This document shows positions 18,684 through 27,151 of a stretch of DNA of 64,000 nucleotides, in pieces. The notes under the pieces are model-generated. The model did no database searches and had not been told where the DNA came from. It worked only from the letters and a program-made list of their open reading frames with translations. Location: assembly GCA_016211105.1 (NCBI GenBank), contig JACQSX010000046.1, positions 37,746 through 101,745 on the forward strand, in the 5' to 3' direction. The stretch comes from Acidobacteriota bacterium. GTDB taxonomy: Bacteria; Acidobacteriota; UBA6911; JACQSX01. A program made the translations under genes and the position numbers. Each line of letters begins with the position of its first letter. Position 1 is the first letter of the stretch.

Positions 18684-18761
18684 TGGTACGCCTGAGAGGA
18701 TTCGAACCTCTGACCTTTCGCTCCGGAGGCGAACGCTCTATCCAAACTGAGCTACAGGCGC
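18684..18761 (-). tRNA. tRNA-Arg (anticodon CCG)
   Basis: On the minus strand the acceptor GCGCCTG pairs with CAGGCGT (one G-U), the anticodon loop is CTCCGGA and the T-loop reads GGTTCGAATCC. The discriminator A and CCA are encoded at 18684-18687. It reads CGG codons. Confidence 0.95.
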
Positions 18762-18797
18762 GCCGTGTCCTACAAGCGTACAAGAAAATTAGACAAT

Positions 18798-19334
18798 TCA
18801 CCAATGCAAAACCAAGGGATTGGGATAGATGATGCGATCGGCTAAAACCACTGCAAATGGGGTCAGGCGGTGCTCATGGAGTTTTCCGAGAGCCAAAATG
18901 TGGAGTACTGGGACCTTCTTCAATCCGACCAAGGCATCCGCAATAAGCTGCCTATGGCAACGCCACGGGTTGGCTTCAGCGCACATAATAGCGGTCCCCT
19001 CAGCGGCGGCAATTGTCAAAAGCTTTTCCAGACCGACCCGAAATTCATCGGTGGCCATATAATCGGCATAAGCTCGGAAGCCATCGTTCTTCCACCCGCA
19101 ATTAGGTGAGATCCTCGCAGCAGGCCTACGGAAGCCGCCCAACTCCTTGAGATGGTGGTACTGGATCCCAACCTGCGTTGTGATGTCAGCGAGGTGGTCG
19201 CGATTGAAGTGCGGGAATCTGCGGGAACCCGGAAAGGCACGCACATCAACCAGATTCTTGACGTCGGCGTCTCGAAGCAGATCCAGCAAGTCTTCCAACG
19301 GGCGAGTGGAATGGCCAACGGTAAAAATAGACAC
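18798..19334 (-). CDS. DUF488 family protein
   Basis: A 178-residue protein from a GTG at 19334 (VSIFTVGHSTRPLEDL), chosen because GGGGAG lies six bases upstream; the frame is open to 19412. Family signatures are TVGHSTRP, LVDVRAFPGSRRFPHF, YHHLKELGGFR and the Cys-rich AIMCAEANPWRCHRQLIA. The function is not established; conserved Cys, Arg and His suggest a nucleic-acid or metal-related enzyme. It begins 11 bases after the PIN toxin stop, so it may be cotranscribed with that module. Confidence 0.78.
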   Translation of the reverse strand: MSIFTVGHSTRPLEDLLDLLRDADVKNLVDVRAFPGSRRFPHFNRDHLADITTQVGIQYHHLKELGGFRRPAARISPNCGWKNDGFRAYADYMATDEFRVGLEKLLTIAAAEGTAIMCAEANPWRCHRQLIADALVGLKKVPVLHILALGKLHEHRLTPFAVVLADRIIYPNPLVLHW

Positions 19335-19345
19335 GCAAGACTCCC

Positions 19346-19771
19346 CTAGACAAAGGGATTGATGGCTCGGACGGTTCCGTACAGACGGTCGTGTTGAAAA
19401 TCCTCCGACCACAGTTCGTCAAGCCCAAAATGCTCGGCGTAGGCCCAGAGATGCGCATCCAGCCAGGACAACTGATAAGCGGCAGCGCCCCGCAGCGCGG
19501 TTCTCAGCAATTGTCCATTGGAATACAGGACTTCAAACTGCGCAAGAAGTTCCTCGGCTTCCCGGCGGGCCTCTTCCGGAGAGAGAAGTGTTTGCCCGTC
19601 ATCCAGTCTCTTGGTCACTGCCGGGATGAATTCCACAATGGCTTGGTGCGGTACCCGGATGGAATCACCAGCCAGGCCTTTCCTGAGCAGGCGATTGGCG
19701 ATTGCCTGCTTCTTGGGAAAGCGTGGATCAAAGCGGTAGACTAAAATGTTAGTGTCAACGAGCGCGGCCAC
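19346..19771 (-). CDS. PIN-domain toxin (VapC-like ribonuclease)
   Basis: A 141-residue PIN-domain protein that starts at a GTG (19771, VAALVDTNILVYRFDPRFP) and overlaps its antitoxin by 17 bases. The acidic metal site is visible: D in VDTNILVY, E in VEFIPAV, D in LSWLDAHLWAYAE and D in WSEDFQHD. The expected action is metal-dependent RNA cleavage. The frame extends upstream to 19876 through the antitoxin, but that extension is not PIN-like. Confidence 0.85.
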   Translation of the reverse strand: MAALVDTNILVYRFDPRFPKKQAIANRLLRKGLAGDSIRVPHQAIVEFIPAVTKRLDDGQTLLSPEEARREAEELLAQFEVLYSNGQLLRTALRGAAAYQLSWLDAHLWAYAEHFGLDELWSEDFQHDRLYGTVRAINPFV

Positions 19772-20048
19772 GGGCGTACAGATCCTCCCGCGTCCACCCG
19801 CGATCTTTGGGTTGAGGGCGCTTTGTCTTTTTGTGAATTTCTTCCCGCTGCTGCTGCCGCGCCGTCGCTTGGTCAAAGAGCTTGAGCCTTGCTGTAACGT
19901 CGAGCCGAGAGTGGCGCTGCCCAGGCGGAAGAACGCGGATCACATCGCCGGCGGGCACCCACTCAATCTCGTCGCCGGCTCGAATGCCGTAGAGATCCGC
20001 GACCGCCTTGGGCAGCGTCACCTGCAATTTTGTTGTCACCTTGCTCAT
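19755..20048 (-). CDS. AbrB/SpoVT-type antitoxin
   Basis: A 97-residue protein. The N-terminal swapped-hairpin domain (SKVTTKLQVTLPKAVADLYG, GDEIEWVPAGDVIRVLP) is the AbrB DNA-binding fold, and the basic C-terminal part would cap the PIN toxin. It is the first gene of the pair and probably represses its own promoter. The region directly upstream runs into a secreted-protein fragment on the opposite strand. Confidence 0.85.
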   Translation of the reverse strand: MSKVTTKLQVTLPKAVADLYGIRAGDEIEWVPAGDVIRVLPPGQRHSRLDVTARLKLFDQATARQQQREEIHKKTKRPQPKDRGWTREDLYARGRAR

Positions 20049-20100
20049 ATCCTTACTATAGCAAGGAATTCTTCCTTGTCAACTTGTAGGAAATGACCAA

Positions 20101-20529
20101 GCCGGCGGTGGTTGGATTAATTCCCCGACGGGCGCCTACACCGCCAATCCGAGCTTAATCGGGAAGGCAAACTTCGGCTTTGTTTCCAAGTACCAGCCGG
20201 GCGCAACAGTCCCAACGGGACAAACCGAGTTTCAGTTTAAAGTCGCCGACTTCAACTTCCACAGCACCACATATGACTGGCTGATCGTGGGAGGTCCGAG
20301 GGCGCAATACAAGGGCACAGGCACGGTCAACGACAGCGGTAGATACGAATTCCTGCTCACAGCCATCGACGGTCAAATCAACGGTGGCGGCGGAGAGGAC
20401 AAGTTTCGCATCAAGATTTGGGACAAAAACAGCGGGGACGGGCTCGTCTACGACAATCAAATCGGAGTAGCTGACAACGCAGATCCCAGTACAGTTCTTG
20501 GAGGCGGCGGTATCGTCATTCATCCGTGA
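20101..20529 (+). pseudogene. C-terminal fragment of a secreted repeat protein
   Basis: An open frame of 143 codons with no start codon upstream before a stop at 20059. It encodes a beta-rich, Gly/Asn-rich segment (GGWINSPTGAYTANPSLIGK, ANFGFVSKYQPGATVPTG, FKIKIWDK-type region) resembling the end of PKD/HYR-type secreted proteins. The missing 5' part coincides with the promoter side of the AbrB/PIN pair, so insertion of that pair or a deletion may have cut the gene. Confidence 0.5.
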
Positions 20530-20680
20530 GACGCCGCGTCAGGACGCGGGGAGCGATGTTGAGACCCTTTAACTAAGGGTGCCCTGGAAAAGAAGCAGCC
20601 ATTGAGCCAAGTATCTGCCGGAACGATAAGGTTCAACCCGTTTCGTTGGCGGCAAGCCGGCGCCCAAGGCGGCCGGGTAA

Positions 20681-21346
20681 TTACGACCAAAGTGGGCTGT
20701 TCCTCCGTTTTCTCCATATCCATGGCAGCACTACTGCCAAAAAAACGATTCCAAATATAGCTATTAAAATTTTGACGGCGCCTTGGGAGAGCGAACCGCC
20801 GAAATAGCTGTATGCTGCCGTCGCGGGAAGAATTCCGATCAGCGTAGCCCCGAGATAGTCGACAAATCGAATCCCCACCATGCCTGCCGCGTAACTGACA
20901 AGGTCAAAAGGAAGACCGACGGGCGAGATCCGAATCAGAAGAAGGGTCTTGAAGCCGCCCCGCACGAGCTTTTCCTGCGCTCGCTTCCATTTTCCGCCCA
21001 GCCGACGCTCCACCCAACCTTTACCCAAGTACCTTCCGATTGTAAAAGTAATCGATGCGTTACTCGTGGCAGCGAGAACCGTCAGGACCGTCCCTACCAC
21101 GGGACCAAAGACAAAGCCGCCAGCCAGCGTGTAAAGCGTCGGAGGGATTGGAACAAAAGGTCGAATACTGAGCGTGTAAATGAGGAAGTAGAGCACGGCG
21201 CCCTTCCAAAATCCCCACTGAAGTAAGGCGATCCGGAGAGAAGACGGTGACAGAGACCCACCGTAGCTCCTCCAAACCAAGCCAACCCCGAGCAGGGCTG
21301 CAATAAAGATCAGCAGGCCCACCCCCTCTTTTTTCGTCAAAGCCAT
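20681..21346 (-). CDS. TVP38/TMEM64 family membrane protein
   Basis: About 221 residues with five to six hydrophobic helices. Typical family signatures are IRPFVPIPPTLYTLAGGFVF, FTIGRYLGKGW and LLIRISPVGLPFDLVSYAAG, the re-entrant DedA-like segments. These proteins are linked to lipid scrambling and transport, but this one's substrate is unknown. The ATG at 21346 is used; a TTG three codons earlier is possible. It follows the VanZ-like gene by 32 bases. Confidence 0.8.
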   Translation of the reverse strand: MALTKKEGVGLLIFIAALLGVGLVWRSYGGSLSPSSLRIALLQWGFWKGAVLYFLIYTLSIRPFVPIPPTLYTLAGGFVFGPVVGTVLTVLAATSNASITFTIGRYLGKGWVERRLGGKWKRAQEKLVRGGFKTLLLIRISPVGLPFDLVSYAAGMVGIRFVDYLGATLIGILPATAAYSYFGGSLSQGAVKILIAIFGIVFLAVVLPWIWRKRRNSPLWS

Positions 21347-21378
21347 ACCTTGCAATGGGTTTAAATCGAAGAATCAGC

Positions 21379-21801
21379 TTACCGAAGTACGATCCAAATC
21401 ACGAGTTGTGCGAAGGTTGCACCCATCATGTCGACCACCACATCTTGCAGGCTGCCGACGCGGGACGGAACAAAGATCTGGTGTCCTTCGTCCACGATAG
21501 AAGTTAACAGCGCGACTCCAAGGGCAGAAAGCGTCCAACGTACATGCCAGGGAACGGTCGCAGCGCCGCGCCAAGCACGAAACCAAAAAGCGCTTAGGAT
21601 TGCATATTCCAAGGAGTGCACTAACTTGCGAACAAAGACATGGATCGCGCCAAACGTGTGCTCAGTCAGAGGACCGAAAAATAGTTGGAGAATCCAAAAT
21701 AAGGGATCCCTCGTATGCTCTGCGGAGAAGGCTGGACTCGATGCTCGGAGGATGACCACCAGCCAAACGATTGCCGGGAGCCAATAACGGAAAAAGCGCA
21801 T
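21379..21801 (-). CDS. VanZ-like membrane protein
   Basis: A 140-residue protein with four hydrophobic segments. The family features are the extracytoplasmic loop after the first helix, VRKLVHSLEYAILSAFWFRA and SIVDEGHQIFVPSRVGSLQD, the conserved His/Glu/Asp cluster of VanZ/teicoplanin-resistance-type proteins. The start at 21801 (MRFFRYWLPAIVW) is preferred over the open frame to 21858. The function in bacteria without glycopeptide resistance is unclear. Confidence 0.75.
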   Translation of the reverse strand: MRFFRYWLPAIVWLVVILRASSPAFSAEHTRDPLFWILQLFFGPLTEHTFGAIHVFVRKLVHSLEYAILSAFWFRAWRGAATVPWHVRWTLSALGVALLTSIVDEGHQIFVPSRVGSLQDVVVDMMGATFAQLVIWIVLR

Positions 21802-21957
21802 GAGGGTGTGGGATGTTAGGCGATGGAGCACAGCCAGTCCGTCAGCTACGTTGCGCAACGTAGAGCGTTACTCGAGTTTCTCCCTCGACAGACAACCGCG
21901 ATCGGTGACATCCGCTCTTGAGGCGGAGACCCATGACTTCAGGCAACACGGCAACGG

Positions 21958-23313
21958 TCAACTGGACGCTTTCCTGGTCGCGACGGTGTCCAGCTTCATG
22001 CGTTCGCGAAGCGGCAATGCGGACACCGCCACGCAAGTCCGAGCCGGCCGGTGCCCTCGCATACAATCCTCGTAGACTGCATTGACCAACGCGTAGTCAG
22101 CCATGTCGGTCAGATAGATAACGACCTTGACGACGTCTTCGATACGGCAACCCGCCGCCTTCAAAATGGCTTCCGTATTTGCCATCGCCTGCCGAGTTTG
22201 CTGTTGAATATCGTCGCTGACGACTTGGCCAGTCGTCGGGTCCAACCCACCCATTCCTGAGGTATAGACCGTATCGCCAACCACAGTGGCGTGGGAAAAC
22301 GGTCCAGGTGGCCGAGGGGCCGCAGGGGTATTCACCAACTTCATGCTTGTATTCTCCTTGGCACTGTCGCCTGTAGATTCTCCTCCCAAAATCGGCAGAA
22401 TCCATGCCCGCAACTCGTGGGGCAGTTGGAAGCCTGTCTGACGTCCCTTGAGCTCGCCATCTTGAAAGACAAGCAACGTCGGAACTGCCTTCACGTCATA
22501 GCGACCGGTGACCTCCGGATTGTCAAGCGCGTTGATCCTGACGATCTTGATCCGGCCGGACATGGATTGGTCAAATTTCTCGAGCATGAATTCCAGCCGC
22601 CGGCAAATCTCACAATGCGACGTCCAAAAGTCCACAATCGTGGGGCGATCCGACTGCAAGACTTCGGTTGCAAAATTCGCGTCTGCAACCGTAGGGAAGT
22701 TCGCCGTCCCTTTCGCCACCCCAACCTCCGGACTCTCCAGCGCTCGAGATGTATCTTCTGTTCCATAGTTCAAGAAAGGGTCCGCATGAATGTCAAGCGC
22801 ATCACAAAAGTAATTGAAACTGCTGCCGAGGTTCATGACTTCTAGAATCTCGACGATCTCCTGATCGGTGACGCCGTCGTTGCGAAGCGCCACAATTTTT
22901 TCGGCGGTCACAGAATGCGGATCGCCATAAGTTTGGATGGCAAAGCGAAACAGGCGCGCCTCTTTGGGTGACAGACCCGCGGCTGCAGGATCCATGTCGC
23001 GCGCGGCACGAATTTGGTCGTTCTTGACGCCCTCATCACGGAGGGCCGTCCCGTGGAAAGAAATTCAATACTTGCAACCGTTGATTTCTGAAAGAGCAAC
23101 CATAATGGACTCCTTCAGTTGTCGACTTAGATTGCCGCCTCCTAGGAGCACTTTCATCAATTCCCACTTTGCTCGCAACAGCTCCGGGTAGGCTGCAAAA
23201 CCTTTAAGAAGGTTGGAGACTCGTCCTTCCCCTCGGATCCTTTGCACGTCTTCATAGATTTGCTTGACGAGCCCTTCGGCTTCGCCAATTTCGGTTAATC
23301 GGATATGAGCCAT
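21958..23313 (-). CDS. predicted selenoprotein: AhpD-like (CxxU) - thioredoxin - RidA fusion
   Basis: One continuous frame of 451 codons, with the start at 23313 (MAHIRLTEIG) behind AAGGAGG, interrupted only by TGA at 23065-23067. Codon 83 (TGA) lies in NGCKY-U-ISFHGTALR, exactly where AhpD/CMD proteins have the second Cys of CxxC before the conserved His. Residues 1-175 are a CMD domain, about 200-300 a thioredoxin domain (FWTSHCEICRR, C234/C237) and 324-451 a RidA/YjgF domain (GPFSHATVVGDTVYTSG, RTCVAVSALP). A SECIS-like hairpin follows the TGA. Annotation software would split this gene into a 5' stub and a 345-residue orphan. An internal ATG at 22344 with its own ribosome site may also give free RidA. 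No sel genes are in the window. A plain nonsense mutation is the alternative. Confidence 0.78.
22354..22359 (-). promoter_or_regulatory. internal ribosome binding site before the RidA part of the fusion
   Basis: AAGGAG lies nine bases before an in-frame ATG at 22344 (MKLVNTPAAP). Starting there would give a 128-residue protein, exactly the normal RidA length, so the gene may make both a fusion and a free RidA. Confidence 0.5.
23026..23050 (-). promoter_or_regulatory. SECIS-like hairpin downstream of the in-frame TGA
   Basis: On the minus strand, starting 15 bases after the TGA, GAC-G-GCCCTC pairs with GAGGGC-GTC (9 bp with one bulged G) around the loop CGTGAT. The loop begins 25 bases after TGA and has G as its second base, matching what is known of bacterial SECIS elements (apical loop about 16-37 bases from the Sec codon, G among the first two loop bases). 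Confidence 0.65.
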
Positions 23314-23726
23314 CCGTTTCCTCCTTTCGCAAGCGCGCTGGTTCGACCTATGGTGGGCGGCCTTGCACAACACGGAAACTTCGATGTTCCATTCTACTAA
23401 CACCCTCAGAGAGGTCGACCGAAATGAGAGCCTCTCTCTGAGCCTGACGGGATGCGCTGTTGTCGCGGCCCATTATTGGATCTGCAGAGAATAGAGTCAA
23501 GGCGCTGGGAAGCTCTCCTTCCCCCGTCTCTGAAAGCGCGTCAACATCTTGCTCCGGCCATCGCCTAGTCCGATGCCACCCATCAGGTGAGAATATTTGG
23601 ATTTCGAACTTACAAGTTTACTCAGCAACCGCACTCCAGGGTAAGAAGGGACTTGAAGTTACGTACCAGGTTTGTGCTACATTCCGTAGGCGACACTTCC
23701 AATTGTACTATGTATGACCTGTGGAT
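23314..23726. other. intergenic region between selenoprotein gene and tRNA-Lys
   Basis: No gene is seen. It contains an inverted repeat (TCAGAGAGG at 23406-23414 with CCTCTCTCTGA at 23431-23441), which lies in the leader or promoter area of the selenoprotein gene and lacks a T-run. The last 70 bases probably hold the tRNA-Lys promoter. Confidence 0.4.
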
Positions 23727-23799
<73 letters not shown>

Positions 23800-24011
23800 T
23801 CATAACTCCAACAAAATAAATAGATTCTAGACATAGACAAAACTGATGTTTTGTCCGCTAACGCATTAGTAAGCACATAGTAAGCACAGCGCCCTTCGAT
23901 AGTCTGGTGGGATGAAGCTGTGAGTATTTCCTTCAGCCCTGCGAGAAATTCCCACCTTAAAATTTTCCACTGCAATTGACACAAATGTAGTCTATAGGCT
24001 ACACTAGGATT

Positions 24012-24387
24012 GTGGACCAAGTCACAATCCTCATCTACAGGGCCGGAGACAGTGAACCCTTTACCGAGTGGCTTGATGAGATGAAAAACAAGATGGCCCG
24101 AGCCAAGATTTGGGCTCGACTTGCCAGAATCAGAGCAGGCAACTTCGGTGACTGCCACTCAGTCGGTTCCGGAGTGTGGGAGCTGAGAGTTGATTTTTGG
24201 TCCCGGCTATAGGGTCTATTACGGTCACCTTGAAAGAAGCAAGGTGATCCTGCTGCTGGGAGGGGGGAGTAAAGCCTCCCAGATGGACGATATCATGCTG
24301 GCCAAGGAGCGCTGGCGACACTTCAGCGCTGGGGAGGACAAGGAAAATGCCAAAGAGAAGAGCAAGAAGGGAAGTAAAAAACGTTGA
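24012..24387 (+). pseudogene. HigB/RelE-like toxin with a one-base frameshift
   Basis: Two overlapping frames together encode one phage-Gp49/HigB-type toxin. The first (GTG at 24012) gives TILIYRAGDSEPFTEWLDEM through GVWELRVDF, and the second continues FGPGYRVYYG, VILLLGGGSKASQ and IMLAKERWRHF. They join if one T is removed from the run at 24194-24198. As written, the product ends early (66 residues). A real inactivating mutation, a sequencing error and programmed slippage are all possible. The antitoxin gene overlaps its 3' end. Confidence 0.7.
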
Positions 24388-24661
24388 CTATCGGGAACGC
24401 CTCTTGGCACGGTTGAAAGATCCGGAGGAGGCCGCCGCGTACATCAACGCCGCATTCCAAGAAAAGCACATGCCGGAAGTGCTGCTGATCGCACTACGGG
24501 ATGTGGCCGAGGCAAACGGAATTTCCAGCGTCGCGCGTAGGGCTAGAATCAACAGAGTCAGCATCTACAAGGCGCTATCCAAGAATGGGAATCCAGGGAT
24601 CGATACGCTGCAGAAGATTCTGAATGCGGTTGGCTTGAAAGTCTCGGTACAAGCTGCCTAA
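24347..24661 (+). CDS. HigA-like addiction-module antitoxin (HTH)
   Basis: A 104-residue protein with YRERLLARLKDPEEAAAYIN at the N-terminus and an Xre-like helix-turn-helix (VARRARINRVSIYKALSKNG, then PGIDTLQKILNAVGL). This pattern is typical of the COG3636 antitoxins that pair with Gp49/HigB-like toxins. It overlaps the toxin's 3' end by 41 bases, as is usual for the toxin-first order of this family. The antitoxin is intact although the toxin frame is broken. Confidence 0.85.
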   Translation: MPKRRARREVKNVDYRERLLARLKDPEEAAAYINAAFQEKHMPEVLLIALRDVAEANGISSVARRARINRVSIYKALSKNGNPGIDTLQKILNAVGLKVSVQAA

Positions 24662-24790
24662 GACCCTAAGCGTCCGCCCCTCTCCAAAACGCACAAAATA
24701 CATCAAACGGTGGACCGGAAATTTCCCCGGCGCTATACTGCCGCCGCCCGTAATACCCAACGGAAGTCATCGACCGAAGCGGAGTTTGAC

Positions 24791-26086
<1,296 letters not shown>

Positions 26087-26193
26087 AGGCCCTGTGGCGG
26101 CATAACAACCCGCTCCAGCCGCGAGCGGCAAACCGTTAGGCCGATAACCCGAAGGGCCAGCACGCTTGAAGGGCTCGCATGGTAGACTGAGGC

Positions 26194-26469
26194 GTGCGTT
26201 TCGAATGGAGCCCGGAGAAAGCTGCTGTCAATTTTGCGAAGCACAAAATATCTTTCACTGAAGCGTCCACGGTGTTTGGCGATCCGCTCGCTCTGACGAT
26301 AGATGATCCCGATCACTCTAGCAACGAGAATCGTTTGTTGACGACTGGCTTTTCTGAGCGGGGGAAGTTGGTCGTGGTATCCCATACACATGAAGAGGGC
26401 ACGATTCGAATCATCAGTGCTCGACGCGTTACAAAGAATGAAAGAAGGCAATATGAGTCGGAAAGCTAG
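26194..26469 (+). CDS. brnT: BrnT family toxin
   Basis: A 91-residue RNase-like toxin from a GTG at 26194. The family pattern is plain: RFEWSPEKAAVNFAKHKISF near the start, a VFGDPLALTIDDPDHS segment, GFSERGKLVVVSHT and the C-terminal RIISARRVTKNERRQYE. It overlaps the next gene by 17 bases, the usual BrnT-BrnA arrangement. Confidence 0.9.
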   Translation: MRFEWSPEKAAVNFAKHKISFTEASTVFGDPLALTIDDPDHSSNENRLLTTGFSERGKLVVVSHTHEEGTIRIISARRVTKNERRQYESES

Positions 26470-26692
26470 TGTAAAATCTGACGAGGACATGCGATCGGAA
26501 TACGACTTTAGCGGAGGAGTACGGGGCAAGTTCTACAGGGAATACAAGGCGGGCACAAACGTTGTGCTTCTTGATGCGGATGTTGCTGAAGTGTTTCCTG
26601 ACTCGCCAACTGTTAATGAGGCGTTGCGTCTCCTCGCGCAACTCGCGAAAAGACAGGTAAAGACAAAGCACAGGAAGTCCAAAACGGCATAA
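26453..26692 (+). CDS. BrnA-like antitoxin
   Basis: A 79-residue protein from the ATG at 26453 (MSRKASVKSDEDMRSEYDFS). The segment YDFSGGVRGKFYREYKAGTN is common in antitoxins of this type, and the C-terminal VFPDSPTVNEALRLLAQLAK could be the DNA-binding ribbon-helix-helix part. Position and overlap with brnT support the call. The frame is open to 26390, but that upstream part lies inside brnT. Confidence 0.78.
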   Translation: MSRKASVKSDEDMRSEYDFSGGVRGKFYREYKAGTNVVLLDADVAEVFPDSPTVNEALRLLAQLAKRQVKTKHRKSKTA

Positions 26693-27151
26693 CAATGGCA
26701 CCCAGCCGCTGCACCACCGCATAGGCGTACTCGCCATCCATCGGTGTCTTGGCGTCTTCAAAACAGACAACGGGTTCTTTTGTTTCAGGCATGATCTATT
26801 GTCCTGGTGAAGAATTCAACTTGTCGAGAAATACACTCGGCACAAATCATTGCCAGCGCTACTTTTTTCGGTTCCTCTTAATCAGTAGGTTGGAGGTTCG
26901 ATTCCTCCACGGCTCACTTTTGTTTCAATGACTTACCGAGCTTCGCCGCTTCCGGAATTTTCCACTGTCGTTTTTGTGTCAGTTTCGAGGGCAGAACCGA
27001 CGACTTATTAGAAGAAACATAGACAGGCAGAGGAGTTTATGAGAGAAGTGTCGTAATGAAAACACCTGAACCTCCGAATGGATCCACTTACAATCAAACG
27101 GAGGATGCTGTGCAATCCTTGACCACTCTGCTTTGACAGGAGCCACTGAGA
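26693..27151. other. island right end and spacer, no complete gene
   Basis: Contains the right direct repeat (26875-26916). Bases 26699-26791 on the minus strand read as the start of some protein (MPETKEPVVCFEDAKTPMDG) but run into non-coding sequence, so this is probably a broken fragment. Beyond the repeat the sequence to 27151 shows no gene; AGGAG at 27137-27141 precedes the YfhO-like start. Confidence 0.4.
26875..26916 (+). repeat. attR-like copy of the tRNA-Lys 3' half
   Basis: Exact 42-base copy of 23758-23799, including the T-arm GGTTCGATTCC, without any tRNA 5' half. It marks the right boundary of the island. Confidence 0.88.

Noticed and set aside
26749..26931. 60-residue frame crossing the right island repeat
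   Set aside because: It translates the tRNA fragment and has no start context; chance frame.
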